64,000 bases of DNA. Source: Alphaproteobacteria bacterium. GTDB taxonomy: Bacteria > Pseudomonadota > Alphaproteobacteria > M2410. The notes below the pieces were generated by a model. It saw only the letters and a list, made by a program, of their open reading frames with translations, ran no database searches and was not told the DNA's origin. The stretch spans positions 38,746 to 102,745 of the forward strand of contig JAUWTJ010000003.1 in assembly GCA_030614785.1 (NCBI GenBank), given 5' to 3'. The position numbers and the translations under genes are program-made. Position 1 is the first letter of the stretch. Every line of letters begins with the position of its first letter. Positions 9,900 to 19,007 of the stretch are shown here, in pieces.

Positions 9900-11168
9900 A
9901 TGTTTGGTTCTATAAAGCGCATGTTTGGGGGGGGCTTGGGACGGTCGGCCGAGTTGACTTACGATGAGGCCAGAGCTCTGCTTGAAAGCCAGTCTGCGAA
10001 AATCAGAAGCGACCTGGCGTCGCGAGACGACACGCAGCCGGAGATGCTATACTATTTGGCGAGTGATCAAAGTACCGAGGTTCGCCGGAGGATTGCCGGC
10101 AATCTGTCAACCCCGGGGCAGGCTTTTCGCCAGCTCACTGAAGACGAAAGTGATGAAGTTCGGTGTGAGCTGGCCCATAAGATCGGTCGTCTGATCCCCA
10201 ACCTGAATGAGCACGAGACGGCAAGGCTGCGGGAATATGCTATTGAGGCGCTGGAAAAACTGGCAGAGGACCAGGTCTCGCGGGTTCGTGCGATCATCGC
10301 CGAGGAAATCAAGGATGCGGTCAACATTCCGATCGAGGTCGTTCGGAAACTGGCGAATGATCTTGAAATCTCTGTGGCCGGTCCGATCCTTGAATTTTCT
10401 CCTCTGCTATCTGATGACGACCTGCTTGAAGTGATCGCCTGCGGTCAGGTCAAGGGTGCGCTGGAAATGATTGCCAAAAGGCAAGAGGTCAGCTGCGATA
10501 TTTCGGATGCTGTCGTTGCCACACTTGATGTTTCAGCCGTTTCCACCTTGCTGAATAACAAGAACGCGCAGATCCGCGAAGACACACTCGATTTTATCAT
10601 CGATAATGCGCGAGATGTTGAGACATGGCATGAACCGATGACCATGCGTTCGGAGCTTTCACTGCGTGCCTTGCGGCGCATTGCCGGGTTTGTTGCGTTT
10701 TCTATTTTGTCTGATCTCAGCGATCGCAGTGATCTCGACAAAGAGACGCAGGCGTTTCTCAAAAAGAAAATCCGTTCACGTATTGAAGAGGAAGAAACGC
10801 TTGAGCCGGATATTGCTGCGGATGCCGACAAGGTGCGACAGGACGTTGTGCAGGCCGCCCGCGAGGGGAGGCTTGATGCAGGCTTTGTGGCGGAGGCGAT
10901 CGAATGCGGGCAGCGCGATGTGGTGGTTGAGGCCCTTGCTATCCTCAGTAATTTGCCATCTGAAACAGCAGAGCGAATTATGCGGTCAAAAGATGGCAAG
11001 CCGATTACCGGTATCGTCTGGAAGGCAGGGTTGCCGATGCGTGTGGCGCTGGATATTCAAAGACTGATTGCCCACGTGCCGCCGCATGCCATGGTTATGG
11101 CCCGTGGCGGTGTTGATTTTTCATTGAGTGCTGATGAAATGGAAATGCAGGTAGAGCTCTATACCTAG
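9900..11168 (+). CDS. DUF2336 domain protein with HEAT-like repeats
   Basis: A 422-residue protein of the alphaproteobacterial DUF2336 family. The sequence is almost entirely helical, with repeat-like units carrying S/DxxxEVRRRIAxNL and VRAIIAEEI patterns that resemble HEAT repeats (residues about 55-150). A basic/acidic KKKIRSRIEEEE segment lies near residue 295. The biochemical role is unknown. Its start lies 3 nt after the diguanylate cyclase stop, so the two are co-translated, suggesting it is a partner or target of the cyclase pathway. Confidence 0.82.
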   Translation: MFGSIKRMFGGGLGRSAELTYDEARALLESQSAKIRSDLASRDDTQPEMLYYLASDQSTEVRRRIAGNLSTPGQAFRQLTEDESDEVRCELAHKIGRLIPNLNEHETARLREYAIEALEKLAEDQVSRVRAIIAEEIKDAVNIPIEVVRKLANDLEISVAGPILEFSPLLSDDDLLEVIACGQVKGALEMIAKRQEVSCDISDAVVATLDVSAVSTLLNNKNAQIREDTLDFIIDNARDVETWHEPMTMRSELSLRALRRIAGFVAFSILSDLSDRSDLDKETQAFLKKKIRSRIEEEETLEPDIAADADKVRQDVVQAAREGRLDAGFVAEAIECGQRDVVVEALAILSNLPSETAERIMRSKDGKPITGIVWKAGLPMRVALDIQRLIAHVPPHAMVMARGGVDFSLSADEMEMQVELYT

Positions 11169-11180
11169 GTCCTGCCGGCT

Positions 11181-12251
11181 TCAGCCCGTGCCGTCTGCGG
11201 GGGTGGTGTTTTCCGGACCGCCCATGGGGACAGAAGGATCATCTGCGGTGAAGAATTCCTTCCACCGGCCTCTATTTTCTGTGTCAATCCGGCGGAATGG
11301 CCTGATGTCATAGCCACGTGCCTCACACGACTTGTCGCCTTCGATAGAGAAGCGGACCGTATTGGTACAAAAGGACCGGTCTCCGTCCCACACGACAACT
11401 TCGTCGCCTGGCAATTCGGCTTCGGCATAGCTATAGTAATAGCGGTGGCCGAGCTTGTCCTTGATGGCCTTGACACATTCGCCGCGAGGGACGAGGTACC
11501 AACCGCGCGATATCCAACCGGTTTGCTTGCCGCCGTCATAGGCGATCGCGGCATAAATCTTGTGGCCTGTCTCGTTGCACAGTTCGAGGCCGGTCTGGGT
11601 CGAGAGTGAATTTGCTGTCCGTGACATGGCATCGAACAATTCTTCGGTCAGGAAATCCCCGGCGCTGATATTTTTTTCTTGCTTGTATTTGGTGATGGCC
11701 AAACGTGTTTTGCGACCCATGAAGCCATCAACTCTGACTTTCTCGATTCCGACATCGGCGAGAAGTCTTTGAATGCCGGCGATGCGTGCTTTGTCACGGT
11801 TATACCCGGCTGGCTCGGTAAAGGAGTTGGTCCAGGCGTCCGACGATCCGACATCTATCTTGGCAAAGCCATGCACTGACAAACCATTCTGCTCGCAATT
11901 CGCCTGATTGATGATGGAGTAAGTGCCCTTGCCGGAACAAAATGCATAGCGTCCACCCCAGGCTTTCGTGCCACCATTGTGTCCGGGTATCGATCTGGCG
12001 AAAGCATAGTATTCGCCGCCTTTCAGACTTTCTCTGACAACGGTCTCGCACAGACCAGGCTGAAGGGTCCACCAGCCCTCGACTTTCCACTTGCCTGCGG
12101 CCTGGTGCGCGACGGAGGCTTCAAGCATGTAGCTGGTTTCATTGCACAATGTCAGGCCCGGCTTTGCCGCAGATGCCTCATGGGCACCGGCCAGCATGGC
12201 CGTCATCATGACAAGGCTTGTGAAAGCCAGTTTAAAAATCGACTTTGTCAT
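11181..12251 (-). CDS. Secreted protein with two DUF1036 domains flanking a peptidoglycan-binding-like segment
   Basis: A 356-residue exported protein. A signal peptide occupies residues 1-28 (ending HEASA-AKPG). Two DUF1036 domains follow: residues about 32-140 (LTLCNETSYMLEASVAH) and about 222-335 (LELCNETGHKIYAAIAY). Each has the CNET start, a cysteine around ...GxC, a YY(Y/A)(F/S)A motif and a late cysteine pair. Between them, residues about 150-215 (RIAGIQRLLADVGI...GFMGRKTRLAITKYKQ) look like a PG_binding_1 domain. The internal duplication is clear. Function is unknown. It converges with the DUF2336 gene, leaving 12 nt between. Confidence 0.85.
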   Translation of the reverse strand: MTKSIFKLAFTSLVMMTAMLAGAHEASAAKPGLTLCNETSYMLEASVAHQAAGKWKVEGWWTLQPGLCETVVRESLKGGEYYAFARSIPGHNGGTKAWGGRYAFCSGKGTYSIINQANCEQNGLSVHGFAKIDVGSSDAWTNSFTEPAGYNRDKARIAGIQRLLADVGIEKVRVDGFMGRKTRLAITKYKQEKNISAGDFLTEELFDAMSRTANSLSTQTGLELCNETGHKIYAAIAYDGGKQTGWISRGWYLVPRGECVKAIKDKLGHRYYYSYAEAELPGDEVVVWDGDRSFCTNTVRFSIEGDKSCEARGYDIRPFRRIDTENRGRWKEFFTADDPSVPMGGPENTTPADGTG

Positions 12252-12377
12252 TTTCCGCTCAAATGTTTAACACGCCCTGCAAGAACGCCCGGCCCATCCG
12301 GTTCTCGCTGACCGATCCGTACTCCGGACCTATTATATGTGAAGGTGTGTTAAGGTTTTCTACCTCGAATTTTACAG

Positions 12378-12402
12378 TTCTCGCGTCACTAAAGCGTGAG
12401 AA
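12378..12402 (-). terminator. Hairpin after argB
   Basis: TTCTCGCG and CGTGAGAA can pair as an 8-bp stem with one G-T, around a 9-nt loop, about 50 nt beyond the argB stop. A second hairpin (AACCCTTA / TAAGGGTT at 12450-12470) overlaps the argB stop codon itself. Either could end argB transcription. No strong T-tract follows, so the call is tentative. Confidence 0.3.
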
Positions 12403-12454
12403 TCGCAAATTTGTTTCGGTTACGCAACATTTGCCTCGGGTTTTAGCTAAACCC

Positions 12455-13381
12455 TTAGGAAATAAGGGTTCCTGCGCCCTGGTCGGTAAACAGCTCGAGG
12501 AGCAGGGCGTGAGGAACGCGGCCATCGAGAATCACAACCGCCTCAACGCCCTGATTAATGGCATCAATGCTGGTCCTGATTTTGGGGATCATGCCGCCCG
12601 TTATCGTGCCGTCATCAATGAGGGTCTGGGCTTCACCCACCGATAGTTTTGCAATGAGGTTGCCGTCGGCGCCCAGTACGCCGGGCACATCGGTGAGCAG
12701 GAAAAGACGCTTGGCCTCGAGTTCTCCGGCGATAGCACCTGCAGCAGTGTCAGCATTAATATTGTAGGTATCTCCGTCCGCGCTCACGCCAATGGGTGCG
12801 ATGATCGGGAGCAGATCGGCCTCGATAATGGCGTCAAGGACCTCGACGTTAATGGTCTCGGGCTCACCGACAAATCCCAGATCGAGGACGCGTTCGATGT
12901 TTGAGTCAGGGTCGCGCACCGTGCGGTGAAGTTTGCGAGCGACAATCATATTGCCGTCCTTGCCGGAAAGTCCGACGGCGCGCCCGCCGGCTCCGGAAAT
13001 CGCCGAGACGATTTGCTTGTTGATCTTGCCGGCCAAAACCATTTCAACAACTTCAACTGTGGCTTCATCACTGACCCGAAGGCCTTCGATGAAACTGCTT
13101 TTGATCTTCAGCCGATCAAGCATGCTGGCAATTTGCGGGCCGCCGCCGTGAACCACGACCGGGTTGATGCCGACCTGTTTTATCAGCACCATGTCGCGGG
13201 CGAAGTCATGGGCAAGACGCTTGTCTCCCATGGCGTGACCGCCAAATTTGATGACGATGGTTTCACTGTCGTAGCGCAGCAGGAAAGGCAGCGCCTCGGT
13301 CAGGGTTTTGGCCGTTGTCAGCCAGTCCTTGGCCGACTTGCGGTCTGTCGGCGGAGTTTTATCTGTATCGTCATTACTCAT
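12455..13381 (-). CDS. argB: Acetylglutamate kinase
   Basis: A 308-residue kinase that phosphorylates N-acetyl-L-glutamate in arginine synthesis. Visible signatures are [11 protein letters not shown] near residue 43, [19 protein letters not shown] and [15 protein letters not shown]. The C-terminal segment with TGGMIPKI and a regulatory tail is normal. It is last in the rpmH-rnpA-yidD-yidC-engB-argB run, 27 nt after engB, a gene order widely conserved in alphaproteobacteria. Confidence 0.96.
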   Translation of the reverse strand: MSNDDTDKTPPTDRKSAKDWLTTAKTLTEALPFLLRYDSETIVIKFGGHAMGDKRLAHDFARDMVLIKQVGINPVVVHGGGPQIASMLDRLKIKSSFIEGLRVSDEATVEVVEMVLAGKINKQIVSAISGAGGRAVGLSGKDGNMIVARKLHRTVRDPDSNIERVLDLGFVGEPETINVEVLDAIIEADLLPIIAPIGVSADGDTYNINADTAAGAIAGELEAKRLFLLTDVPGVLGADGNLIAKLSVGEAQTLIDDGTITGGMIPKIRTSIDAINQGVEAVVILDGRVPHALLLELFTDQGAGTLIS

Positions 13382-13408
13382 TTCGAAGCGGTCCTGTTCG
13401 GGCGCAGA

Positions 13409-14110
13409 TCAATCGGGCTCGCGGTCTTCATGTTCGGGCTTATAGCGGATCATGTCCCAATCTGCCAGTGCGCCAACATCCGCCCGGAGCTCTGCGATGC
13501 CGTGCTTTTTTTCTGATGAGGTCATGACAATGGTCGGGTGGGCGGCGGGCCTGCGCTGGATTGCCTTCTGGACGGTGGCGACGACGGCGTCAGCCCCGGA
13601 GGCGGCCAGTTTGTCGATTTTTGTCAGGATGATTTGATAGACGACCGCCGCGTCATCGAAGAGATCCATCATTTCCAGATCTGACGGTTTCAGGCCGTGA
13701 CGCGAATCGACAAGCAGGAGGGCGCGCTTGAGGTTTGGTCTGCCGGCAAGATAAGCCTTGAGGAGCTGCGTCCAGGCGCTGACCTCGGTCTTTGAAACCT
13801 TCGCGTAACCGTAGCCGGGCAAGTCAACAAGCCTGAGCCCCTCTGTCAGCGCAAAGAAATTGAGTTCCCTGGTGCGGCCCGGCGTGTTTGATGTGCGGGC
13901 CAGAGCCTTGCGGCCCGTCAGAGCATTCAGCAGTGAGGACTTGCCAACATTTGAGCGACCGGCAAAGGCAACCTCGGGAACGTCGGAGGGCGGCAGGGCA
14001 GCGATGTTTGTTACCCCCAGCATGAAGTCACAGTCCTGGGAAAACAACCATCGGCCCTTTTCAAGAGCATCGGCTGTGTGTTGATCACTATCTGTGTCTT
14101 GCGAGATCAC
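13409..14110 (-). CDS. engB: Ribosome biogenesis GTP-binding protein EngB/YihA
   Basis: A 233-residue TRAFAC-class GTPase needed for 50S ribosome assembly. The P-loop is GRSNVGKSSLLNAL, G2/G3 include NTPGRTRELNFF and LVDLPGYGYAKV, and G4 is TKIDKL. The N-terminal extension of about 30 residues is typical of alphaproteobacterial members. Its start overlaps the yidC stop by 4 bp (ATGA). Confidence 0.95.
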   Translation of the reverse strand: MISQDTDSDQHTADALEKGRWLFSQDCDFMLGVTNIAALPPSDVPEVAFAGRSNVGKSSLLNALTGRKALARTSNTPGRTRELNFFALTEGLRLVDLPGYGYAKVSKTEVSAWTQLLKAYLAGRPNLKRALLLVDSRHGLKPSDLEMMDLFDDAAVVYQIILTKIDKLAASGADAVVATVQKAIQRRPAAHPTIVMTSSEKKHGIAELRADVGALADWDMIRYKPEHEDREPD

Positions 14111-16056
14111 GTCGGGTCGTCTTCTTTGGTTTCCGGTTTGACTTCCGGTTCGGCTTCAGGCGGCTCGGTTTCAGGCGGCAAGTTTTCTGTTCCGGCCGCC
14201 AGTGCGACGGGCCTTTTGCTCGGAAAGAAGCGGTCAAGATTGAGGTTTTTGAACAACTCAACTTCCACGCCGTTCTTGTGCATAATGTAGCCCTGCTGGG
14301 CCATGGAGAGCGAGTTATTCCATGCCCAATAGATGACCAGCCCGGCAGGGAACTTGGCCAGCATAAAGGTGAAGATGATCGGCATGAAGGTGAACATCTT
14401 TTCCTGGATCGGATCCTGGGGGGCCGGGTTCATGCGCATTTGCAGGAACATGGTAATGCCCATGAGCAGAGGCCAGACGCCAATCCCCAGGAACTCTCCG
14501 ATGAACGGCCAGCCGCTTGGGTCATAGGGCAGCAGCCCGAAGAGGTTGAGGATCGATGTTGGATCCTTGGTCGACAGATCCTGAATCCAGCCAAAGAAAG
14601 GCGCCTGGCGCAGATCAATCGAGATGAAGATCACCTTGTAGAGGGCAAAGAAAACCGGGATCTGAATAACCATGGGCAGGCACCCGGCCAGCGGATTGAC
14701 CTTTTCGCGCCGGTAAAGCTCCATGATTTCCTGTTGTTGCTTTTGCTTGTCGTCGGAGAAGCGTTCTTTCAGCGCCATCATTTCGGGCTGCAACTTCTTC
14801 ATCCGGCTCATGCTCTCATAGGATTTGTTGGCCAGTGGAAAGAGCATCAGTTTGATAATAATGGTGACCAGAAGAATGGCGACACCAAAGTTTCCGATCA
14901 GGTGCCCGAAGAAATCCAGCAGGGAGAAGATTGGTTTGGTAATGAAGAAGAACATGCCCCAGTCGATGGCGCGCTCAAATCCCTCAATGCCCAGGGTGTC
15001 GCGGTAGTCGGTCAGGGTACGGTATTTTTTGGCACCAACATATAGACGATTTTTGGTTTCGAGGCGCCCGCCTGGCGCAACGCTGGTCCCGTCAAGAATG
15101 TAGGATGCATTGTAGCGATCTGTGCCGGCAGCTTTTCGCGCGGCATAAGACCCTTCAAAATTGACCGTCTGATCCGGGACAAGGGCTGCGAGCCAATACT
15201 TGTCGGTAATGCCGAGCCAGCCACCGGTGGAAGAGGTCTTGAAATCCCCGTCCTTGACGATGTCCTTATAGTCTTCTTCGTTGAGCTCCTGGTTGTAGAC
15301 GCCGAGGAAGCCTTCATGAAGAATGAAAAAGTTGGCAAGCTCGGGAAGGCCAAAACGTGAAAGGCGCCCATAGGGGTAAAGTTCAATGGTGCTTTGTGAA
15401 TTGTTTTCCACGATTTGAGTCATCGTGAACATGAACCGATCGTCCATTTCGATCTGCCTGCGGAAGGTCAGGCCTTCGCCATTGTCCCAGGTTATTTCAA
15501 CAGGTGTTTGCGGTGTCAGCTTGCCCGGTCGGACCGGTGTCCAAAGGCTGTTGCTGTCAGGAACTCGCACCGCGCCTGTTCGTGCTGTGGCCCAGCCGAA
15601 GTCGGCGTAGTAGGCACCTTCCGTGCGATCCGGCGAGAAAACGAGAACTTGCGGGGAATCGTCTGCGCCGGTGACCTTGTGATTTTTCAGCGTCACATCA
15701 TCAATGCGGCCGCCTTTCAAAGAGATGGATCCGATGACGCTCTCGCCTTCAAAGAAAATCCGGGCGCTGGCCAGAGCCTCGGTCCGTGACATCAAGGCGA
15801 TGGAGCCATCATCGTTGAGAGAAGGGCGGTCCCCTGACATAGCTCCGGGCGCAGTCCCTGAAGCGGTCTGCGATCCGGACAGTGAAGACGTGCCCGATGG
15901 CATGGGCGTTTCGAGTGCGCGCGCTGCCTGCTGTTCAGCTTGCTGGGCAAGGCGGGCTTCTTCGGCCTTCATGATTGGCTTTGTGTAGAACTCGCTCCAG
16001 ATAAACAGGATGGCGATTGAGATGGTAATAAATACCAAGAAATTACGGTTTTCCAT
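14107..16056 (-). CDS. yidC: Membrane protein insertase YidC
   Basis: A 649-residue insertase of the Gram-negative type. An N-terminal helix (residues about 6-24) anchors a large periplasmic beta domain (about 30-370), and the conserved core of five helices starts near residue 385, containing KLMLFPLANKSYESMSRMKKLQPEM and NPLAGCLPMVIQIPVFFALY. The C-terminal cytoplasmic tail is rich in P/E (PPETEPPEAEPEVKPETKEDD), as is common in alphaproteobacteria. It sits 14 nt from yidD and overlaps engB by 4 bp. Confidence 0.96.
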   Translation of the reverse strand: MENRNFLVFITISIAILFIWSEFYTKPIMKAEEARLAQQAEQQAARALETPMPSGTSSLSGSQTASGTAPGAMSGDRPSLNDDGSIALMSRTEALASARIFFEGESVIGSISLKGGRIDDVTLKNHKVTGADDSPQVLVFSPDRTEGAYYADFGWATARTGAVRVPDSNSLWTPVRPGKLTPQTPVEITWDNGEGLTFRRQIEMDDRFMFTMTQIVENNSQSTIELYPYGRLSRFGLPELANFFILHEGFLGVYNQELNEEDYKDIVKDGDFKTSSTGGWLGITDKYWLAALVPDQTVNFEGSYAARKAAGTDRYNASYILDGTSVAPGGRLETKNRLYVGAKKYRTLTDYRDTLGIEGFERAIDWGMFFFITKPIFSLLDFFGHLIGNFGVAILLVTIIIKLMLFPLANKSYESMSRMKKLQPEMMALKERFSDDKQKQQQEIMELYRREKVNPLAGCLPMVIQIPVFFALYKVIFISIDLRQAPFFGWIQDLSTKDPTSILNLFGLLPYDPSGWPFIGEFLGIGVWPLLMGITMFLQMRMNPAPQDPIQEKMFTFMPIIFTFMLAKFPAGLVIYWAWNNSLSMAQQGYIMHKNGVEVELFKNLNLDRFFPSKRPVALAAGTENLPPETEPPEAEPEVKPETKEDDPT

Positions 16057-16070
16057 ATTCGGTCCTGGAA

Positions 16071-16439
16071 CTAATCCTGTTTGAGTAGATGAATTGAAAT
16101 GTGCGGCACCGGGTGCTCGATGTCCTTGCAGTCATGGTCATGCGGGTCGGAGGCGTGCCGCGAACCGGGTACCGGATCATAGCCGGAACTGCCGCCGAGC
16201 CATTTGACCGGGTGGCAGCGCGCAATGCGCTTGAGTGCAAGCCAGGTGCCCCTGAACGGCCCGTGGAGCTCCAGCGCTTCAAGTGCATAGGCAGAACACG
16301 TCGGTTGATAGCGACATGAGGGTGGCACCAGAGGCGACAGGCAAAGCCGGTAAACCTGAATGAGACCTTTGGCAAAACCGAGCAAAAGCCTGCGTGTCAG
16401 TTTCCTGACCTCTGTCACTATGGTGTTCAGAGCTCTCAT
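16071..16439 (-). CDS. yidD: Membrane protein insertion efficiency factor YidD
   Basis: A 122-residue YidD (DUF37/haemolytic family), a small inner-face membrane protein that assists YidC-dependent insertion. The signature [20 protein letters not shown] with two cysteines, then [27 protein letters not shown], is diagnostic. A C-terminal tail rich in D/H ([16 protein letters not shown]) extends beyond the usual end, possibly metal-binding but unassigned. Its start overlaps the rnpA stop by 4 bp. Confidence 0.94.
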   Translation of the reverse strand: MRALNTIVTEVRKLTRRLLLGFAKGLIQVYRLCLSPLVPPSCRYQPTCSAYALEALELHGPFRGTWLALKRIARCHPVKWLGGSSGYDPVPGSRHASDPHDHDCKDIEHPVPHISIHLLKQD

Positions 16440-16861
16440 GCTTTCTGGCTATTCCCGCTTTTTGGGCTGCTGACTCTTGCCTGGCGGGCGTCCGGTCTTT
16501 TTTCCCGTGGCTGATGCACCATTTGGAGGGCGAGACCAAGATCGTCAAGTAGAGATTGCCAGGGGCGATCAAAAGTGGCGGCTCGACCAATCAGAACATA
16601 GTCAAATCCGGGCCTGGCAGCGGCTGGCAAAACCTGCTCGGTTGCCGCCCGGAGACGTCGCTTGATCCGGTTCCTTACGACCGCATTGCCGGTCTTTTTG
16701 GTTGCGGTAAATCCCACCCGCACCTCTGAGGTTTCATCTGGTTCAGAGGGTCGCTTTTTTGCCTGAAGCACAAGACCAGGCACAGCGTAGCGCCGACCGC
16801 GCGCAGTCCTGAGGTATTCAGGCCGTGTTTTCATGCGGGAAATATTTGGGCTGGTCGGCAT
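16436..16861 (-). CDS. rnpA: Ribonuclease P protein component
   Basis: A 141-residue protein subunit of RNase P, which matures tRNA 5' ends. The RNA-binding signature [25 protein letters not shown] is intact. Alphaproteobacterial RnpA often has a short N-terminal extension, so I kept the ATG at 16861, though the ATG at 16837 (MKTRPEYL) would also give a normal protein. The C-terminal tail is basic. It is coupled by a 4-bp overlap to yidD. Confidence 0.94.
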   Translation of the reverse strand: MPTSPNISRMKTRPEYLRTARGRRYAVPGLVLQAKKRPSEPDETSEVRVGFTATKKTGNAVVRNRIKRRLRAATEQVLPAAARPGFDYVLIGRAATFDRPWQSLLDDLGLALQMVHQPREKRPDARQARVSSPKSGNSQKA

Positions 16862-16953
16862 TTAAAGCCCCTTTCAGCCTCCCTGAATGTCCGGGAGCGA
16901 GCTGTATTTCGGGACCTCACACAGGAGATAGTGCCTCTCGGCGGGAAAAATCC

Positions 16954-17088
16954 CTAGGCGCTCAGCAGCTTGCGGCCCTTTGCCCGGCGTCGGGAAAGGA
17001 TATTACGACCCCCGACAGTTGCCTTGCGGGAGCGGAAACCATGGCGCCGCTTGCGGACGAGCTGGCTGGGCTGAAATGTGCGTTTCAC
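16954..17088 (-). CDS. rpmH: 50S ribosomal protein L34
   Basis: A 44-residue L34 with the full canonical sequence pattern [17 protein letters not shown]...[18 protein letters not shown]. The start is a GTG at 17088, placed 7 nt after a GGAG ribosome site; a longer frame to 17160 is not needed. It leads the rpmH-rnpA-yidD-yidC-engB-argB run, with 92 nt before rnpA. Confidence 0.96.
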   Translation of the reverse strand: MKRTFQPSQLVRKRRHGFRSRKATVGGRNILSRRRAKGRKLLSA

Positions 17089-17252
17089 GTTGCGTCTCCT
17101 GGGCCTTCGGGATGCTGTTCCCGGGGCTGCCGCCTGCCGAATAGTGCCATCACGGCCCAATGCGGTCAGGGTTGAAAATGAATGCGGGTGTATAGGTCGT
17201 CAGAGGATCAAAGTCAACGCCTGAATCGGAGCCATAACGACCCTTTGGCCGA

Positions 17253-18008
17253 CTATTTCCTGAGGATTGAGCCAATGCGGTCCTTGCTGTCCTCGATCCG
17301 GTAAACGGCCTCTTCCTCATAGGCAAGCCCGCCGCTCAACCCGCGTTCCTGAGAGGCAATAAAAAGGTCCTTATAGGCTGCTATGGAGCCGGCGCTGTTG
17401 GCCACCATGGCATTGGTGAGTTCAGCAACTTTTGCGTCGAGGGCCTCATGCGGAACCGAGTGATTGGCGAGGCCGATAGCGGCTGCTTCGGTGCCTGAGA
17501 CAGTGCGCGCTGTATAGGCCATTTCCCGCGCCATGCGGATGCCGACGGCTCTGGGGAGGCGCTGGGTCATGCCCCAGGTAGGTCGGATACCTACCTTTGC
17601 GTGGGTATCGCCGAAAACTGCCTCATCTGAGGCAACAATCAGGTCGCAGGCCAGCGCAATCTCAAGTGCGCCGGTGAAGCAAAAACCGTTCACCTTCGCA
17701 ATGACCGGCTTCGCCATGCTCTCAATGGTCTGAATTATGTTGCGGGCCAGGTCGTTCAGGTTGCCATCTATCGATCCGCCCGAGGTGCCGCCAGCGGCCA
17801 GCATTTTGAGATCGACCCCTGCCGAAAAGGCGCGTCCTTCACCGGTGAGGACAACAACCCTGACGGCTTCGTCCTCGGCAGCGGCGGTCATGGCCTGATC
17901 GAGGGCGCCAAGAAGCTCCATATTAAAGGCGTTCAATGCCTTGGGGCGATTGAGCGTGATCGTGCTGACGCCGCCCTTGTTCTCGATAATCAGATTGGTC
18001 GCGCTCAC
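17253..18008 (-). CDS. Enoyl-CoA hydratase/isomerase (crotonase) family protein
   Basis: A 251-residue crotonase-fold enzyme acting on an acyl-CoA thioester. It has LNRPKALNAFN, an oxyanion-hole segment GRAFSAGVDLKMLA, the second oxyanion motif FCFTGALEIALACD, and the TWGMTQRLPRAVG helix. I prefer the GTG at 18008, which follows GAGGAGATCCCCC, over an ATG at 18077 that would add a low-complexity 23-residue leader. Position-specific substrate cannot be told from sequence. It stands alone, separated from rpmH by 164 nt. Confidence 0.85.
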   Translation of the reverse strand: MSATNLIIENKGGVSTITLNRPKALNAFNMELLGALDQAMTAAAEDEAVRVVVLTGEGRAFSAGVDLKMLAAGGTSGGSIDGNLNDLARNIIQTIESMAKPVIAKVNGFCFTGALEIALACDLIVASDEAVFGDTHAKVGIRPTWGMTQRLPRAVGIRMAREMAYTARTVSGTEAAAIGLANHSVPHEALDAKVAELTNAMVANSAGSIAAYKDLFIASQERGLSGGLAYEEEAVYRIEDSKDRIGSILRK

Positions 18009-18248
18009 GGGGGATCTCCTCGACGATGAAGTTTTTTCAGGATTGCTCTTTTGATCAGTTTTGGCCGTCCGGGCCAAAGAGGCAAGGGGAAAGCGCCCGG
18101 GCTGTGTGGTTTGGATAAGGGCAGAGCTTCACTTCTTGTCACGAAACGGTGAGGAGATCTTACCTTTTGAAGATTTGCACTTTATGTATCAGGGCAGGAT
18201 CGGGTCGGTTAGGTTAAGTCGCCTGTAAGTCAGGAAAGACAGTTTCAT

Positions 18249-19001
18249 ATGGTGGAGAGTGATTTGTCGGAGCAGCTTGAACAGAGACAGGACGGCAAGC
18301 CGCTTGCCCTTCGCCTGTTGCCCATCGGGGTTCTGGTCGGGGGGTTGGCGTTGTTCTTTGCGCTGGGGCTACATGAACAGGTGAATTTTGAACTGCTGCG
18401 CGACAATCGTCAGACCCTGGCCGACTGGGTTGCCGAAAGTGGTTGGATCGCGGGTCTCGTCTTTATGGTGCTCTATGCCGTCGTCGTTGCTTTCTCACTG
18501 CCTGCTGGCGGTCTTATGACCATAGCGGGCGGGTTCCTGTTCGGCACGCTTGCGGCCACATCCTATGTTGTTGTCGGGGCAACCCTGGGCGCATCGCTAC
18601 TTTTTCTCGCCGCTAAAACCGCACTTGGTGACAGTTTGAAAAAGCGGCTCGGACCCAGCTTTGAAAAAATTATGAATGGCTTTAATGAGGACGCCTTTTC
18701 TTACATGATGTTCCTGCGTCTGGTGCCGGCCTTTCCGTTTTTCATCGTCAATCTTGCGCCCGCCTTTATGGGTATCAAGTTTCGCACTTATTTCATTACC
18801 ACACTGATCGGGATCATTCCCGGAACCTTTGTTTTTGCGTCGATCGGAAACGGCCTTGGAGCGATATTCGATGCAGGTGAAATGCCTGACCTTTCCATCA
18901 TCACCTCGCCAGCCATTCTTGTTCCGCTTGTCGGCCTCGCGGTTTTGGCTCTTGTTCCGATCATTGTGCGCCGAAAGCGTGCGCGTGAGAGCAGTGAGTA
19001 G
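18249..19001 (+). CDS. TVP38/TMEM64 family membrane protein
   Basis: A 250-residue integral membrane protein of the TVP38/TMEM64 (DedA-related, VTT domain) family. It has about five or six hydrophobic segments. The family signature GGLMTIAGGFLFG appears near residue 90, and the FLRLVPAFPFFIVNLAPAFMGI re-entrant-loop motif near residue 155. Relatives are linked to lipid scrambling or small-molecule transport. It is followed 6 nt later by a flavin disulfide reductase, a pairing common in alphaproteobacteria and cyanobacteria. Confidence 0.88.
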   Translation: MVESDLSEQLEQRQDGKPLALRLLPIGVLVGGLALFFALGLHEQVNFELLRDNRQTLADWVAESGWIAGLVFMVLYAVVVAFSLPAGGLMTIAGGFLFGTLAATSYVVVGATLGASLLFLAAKTALGDSLKKRLGPSFEKIMNGFNEDAFSYMMFLRLVPAFPFFIVNLAPAFMGIKFRTYFITTLIGIIPGTFVFASIGNGLGAIFDAGEMPDLSIITSPAILVPLVGLAVLALVPIIVRRKRARESSE

Positions 19002-19007
19002 AATCTC

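Noticed and set aside
16954..17250. A replication origin near rpmH-rnpA
   Set aside because: In some bacteria the origin and dnaA lie here, but there is no dnaA gene and I see no cluster of DnaA boxes; in alphaproteobacteria this cluster is usually away from the origin.
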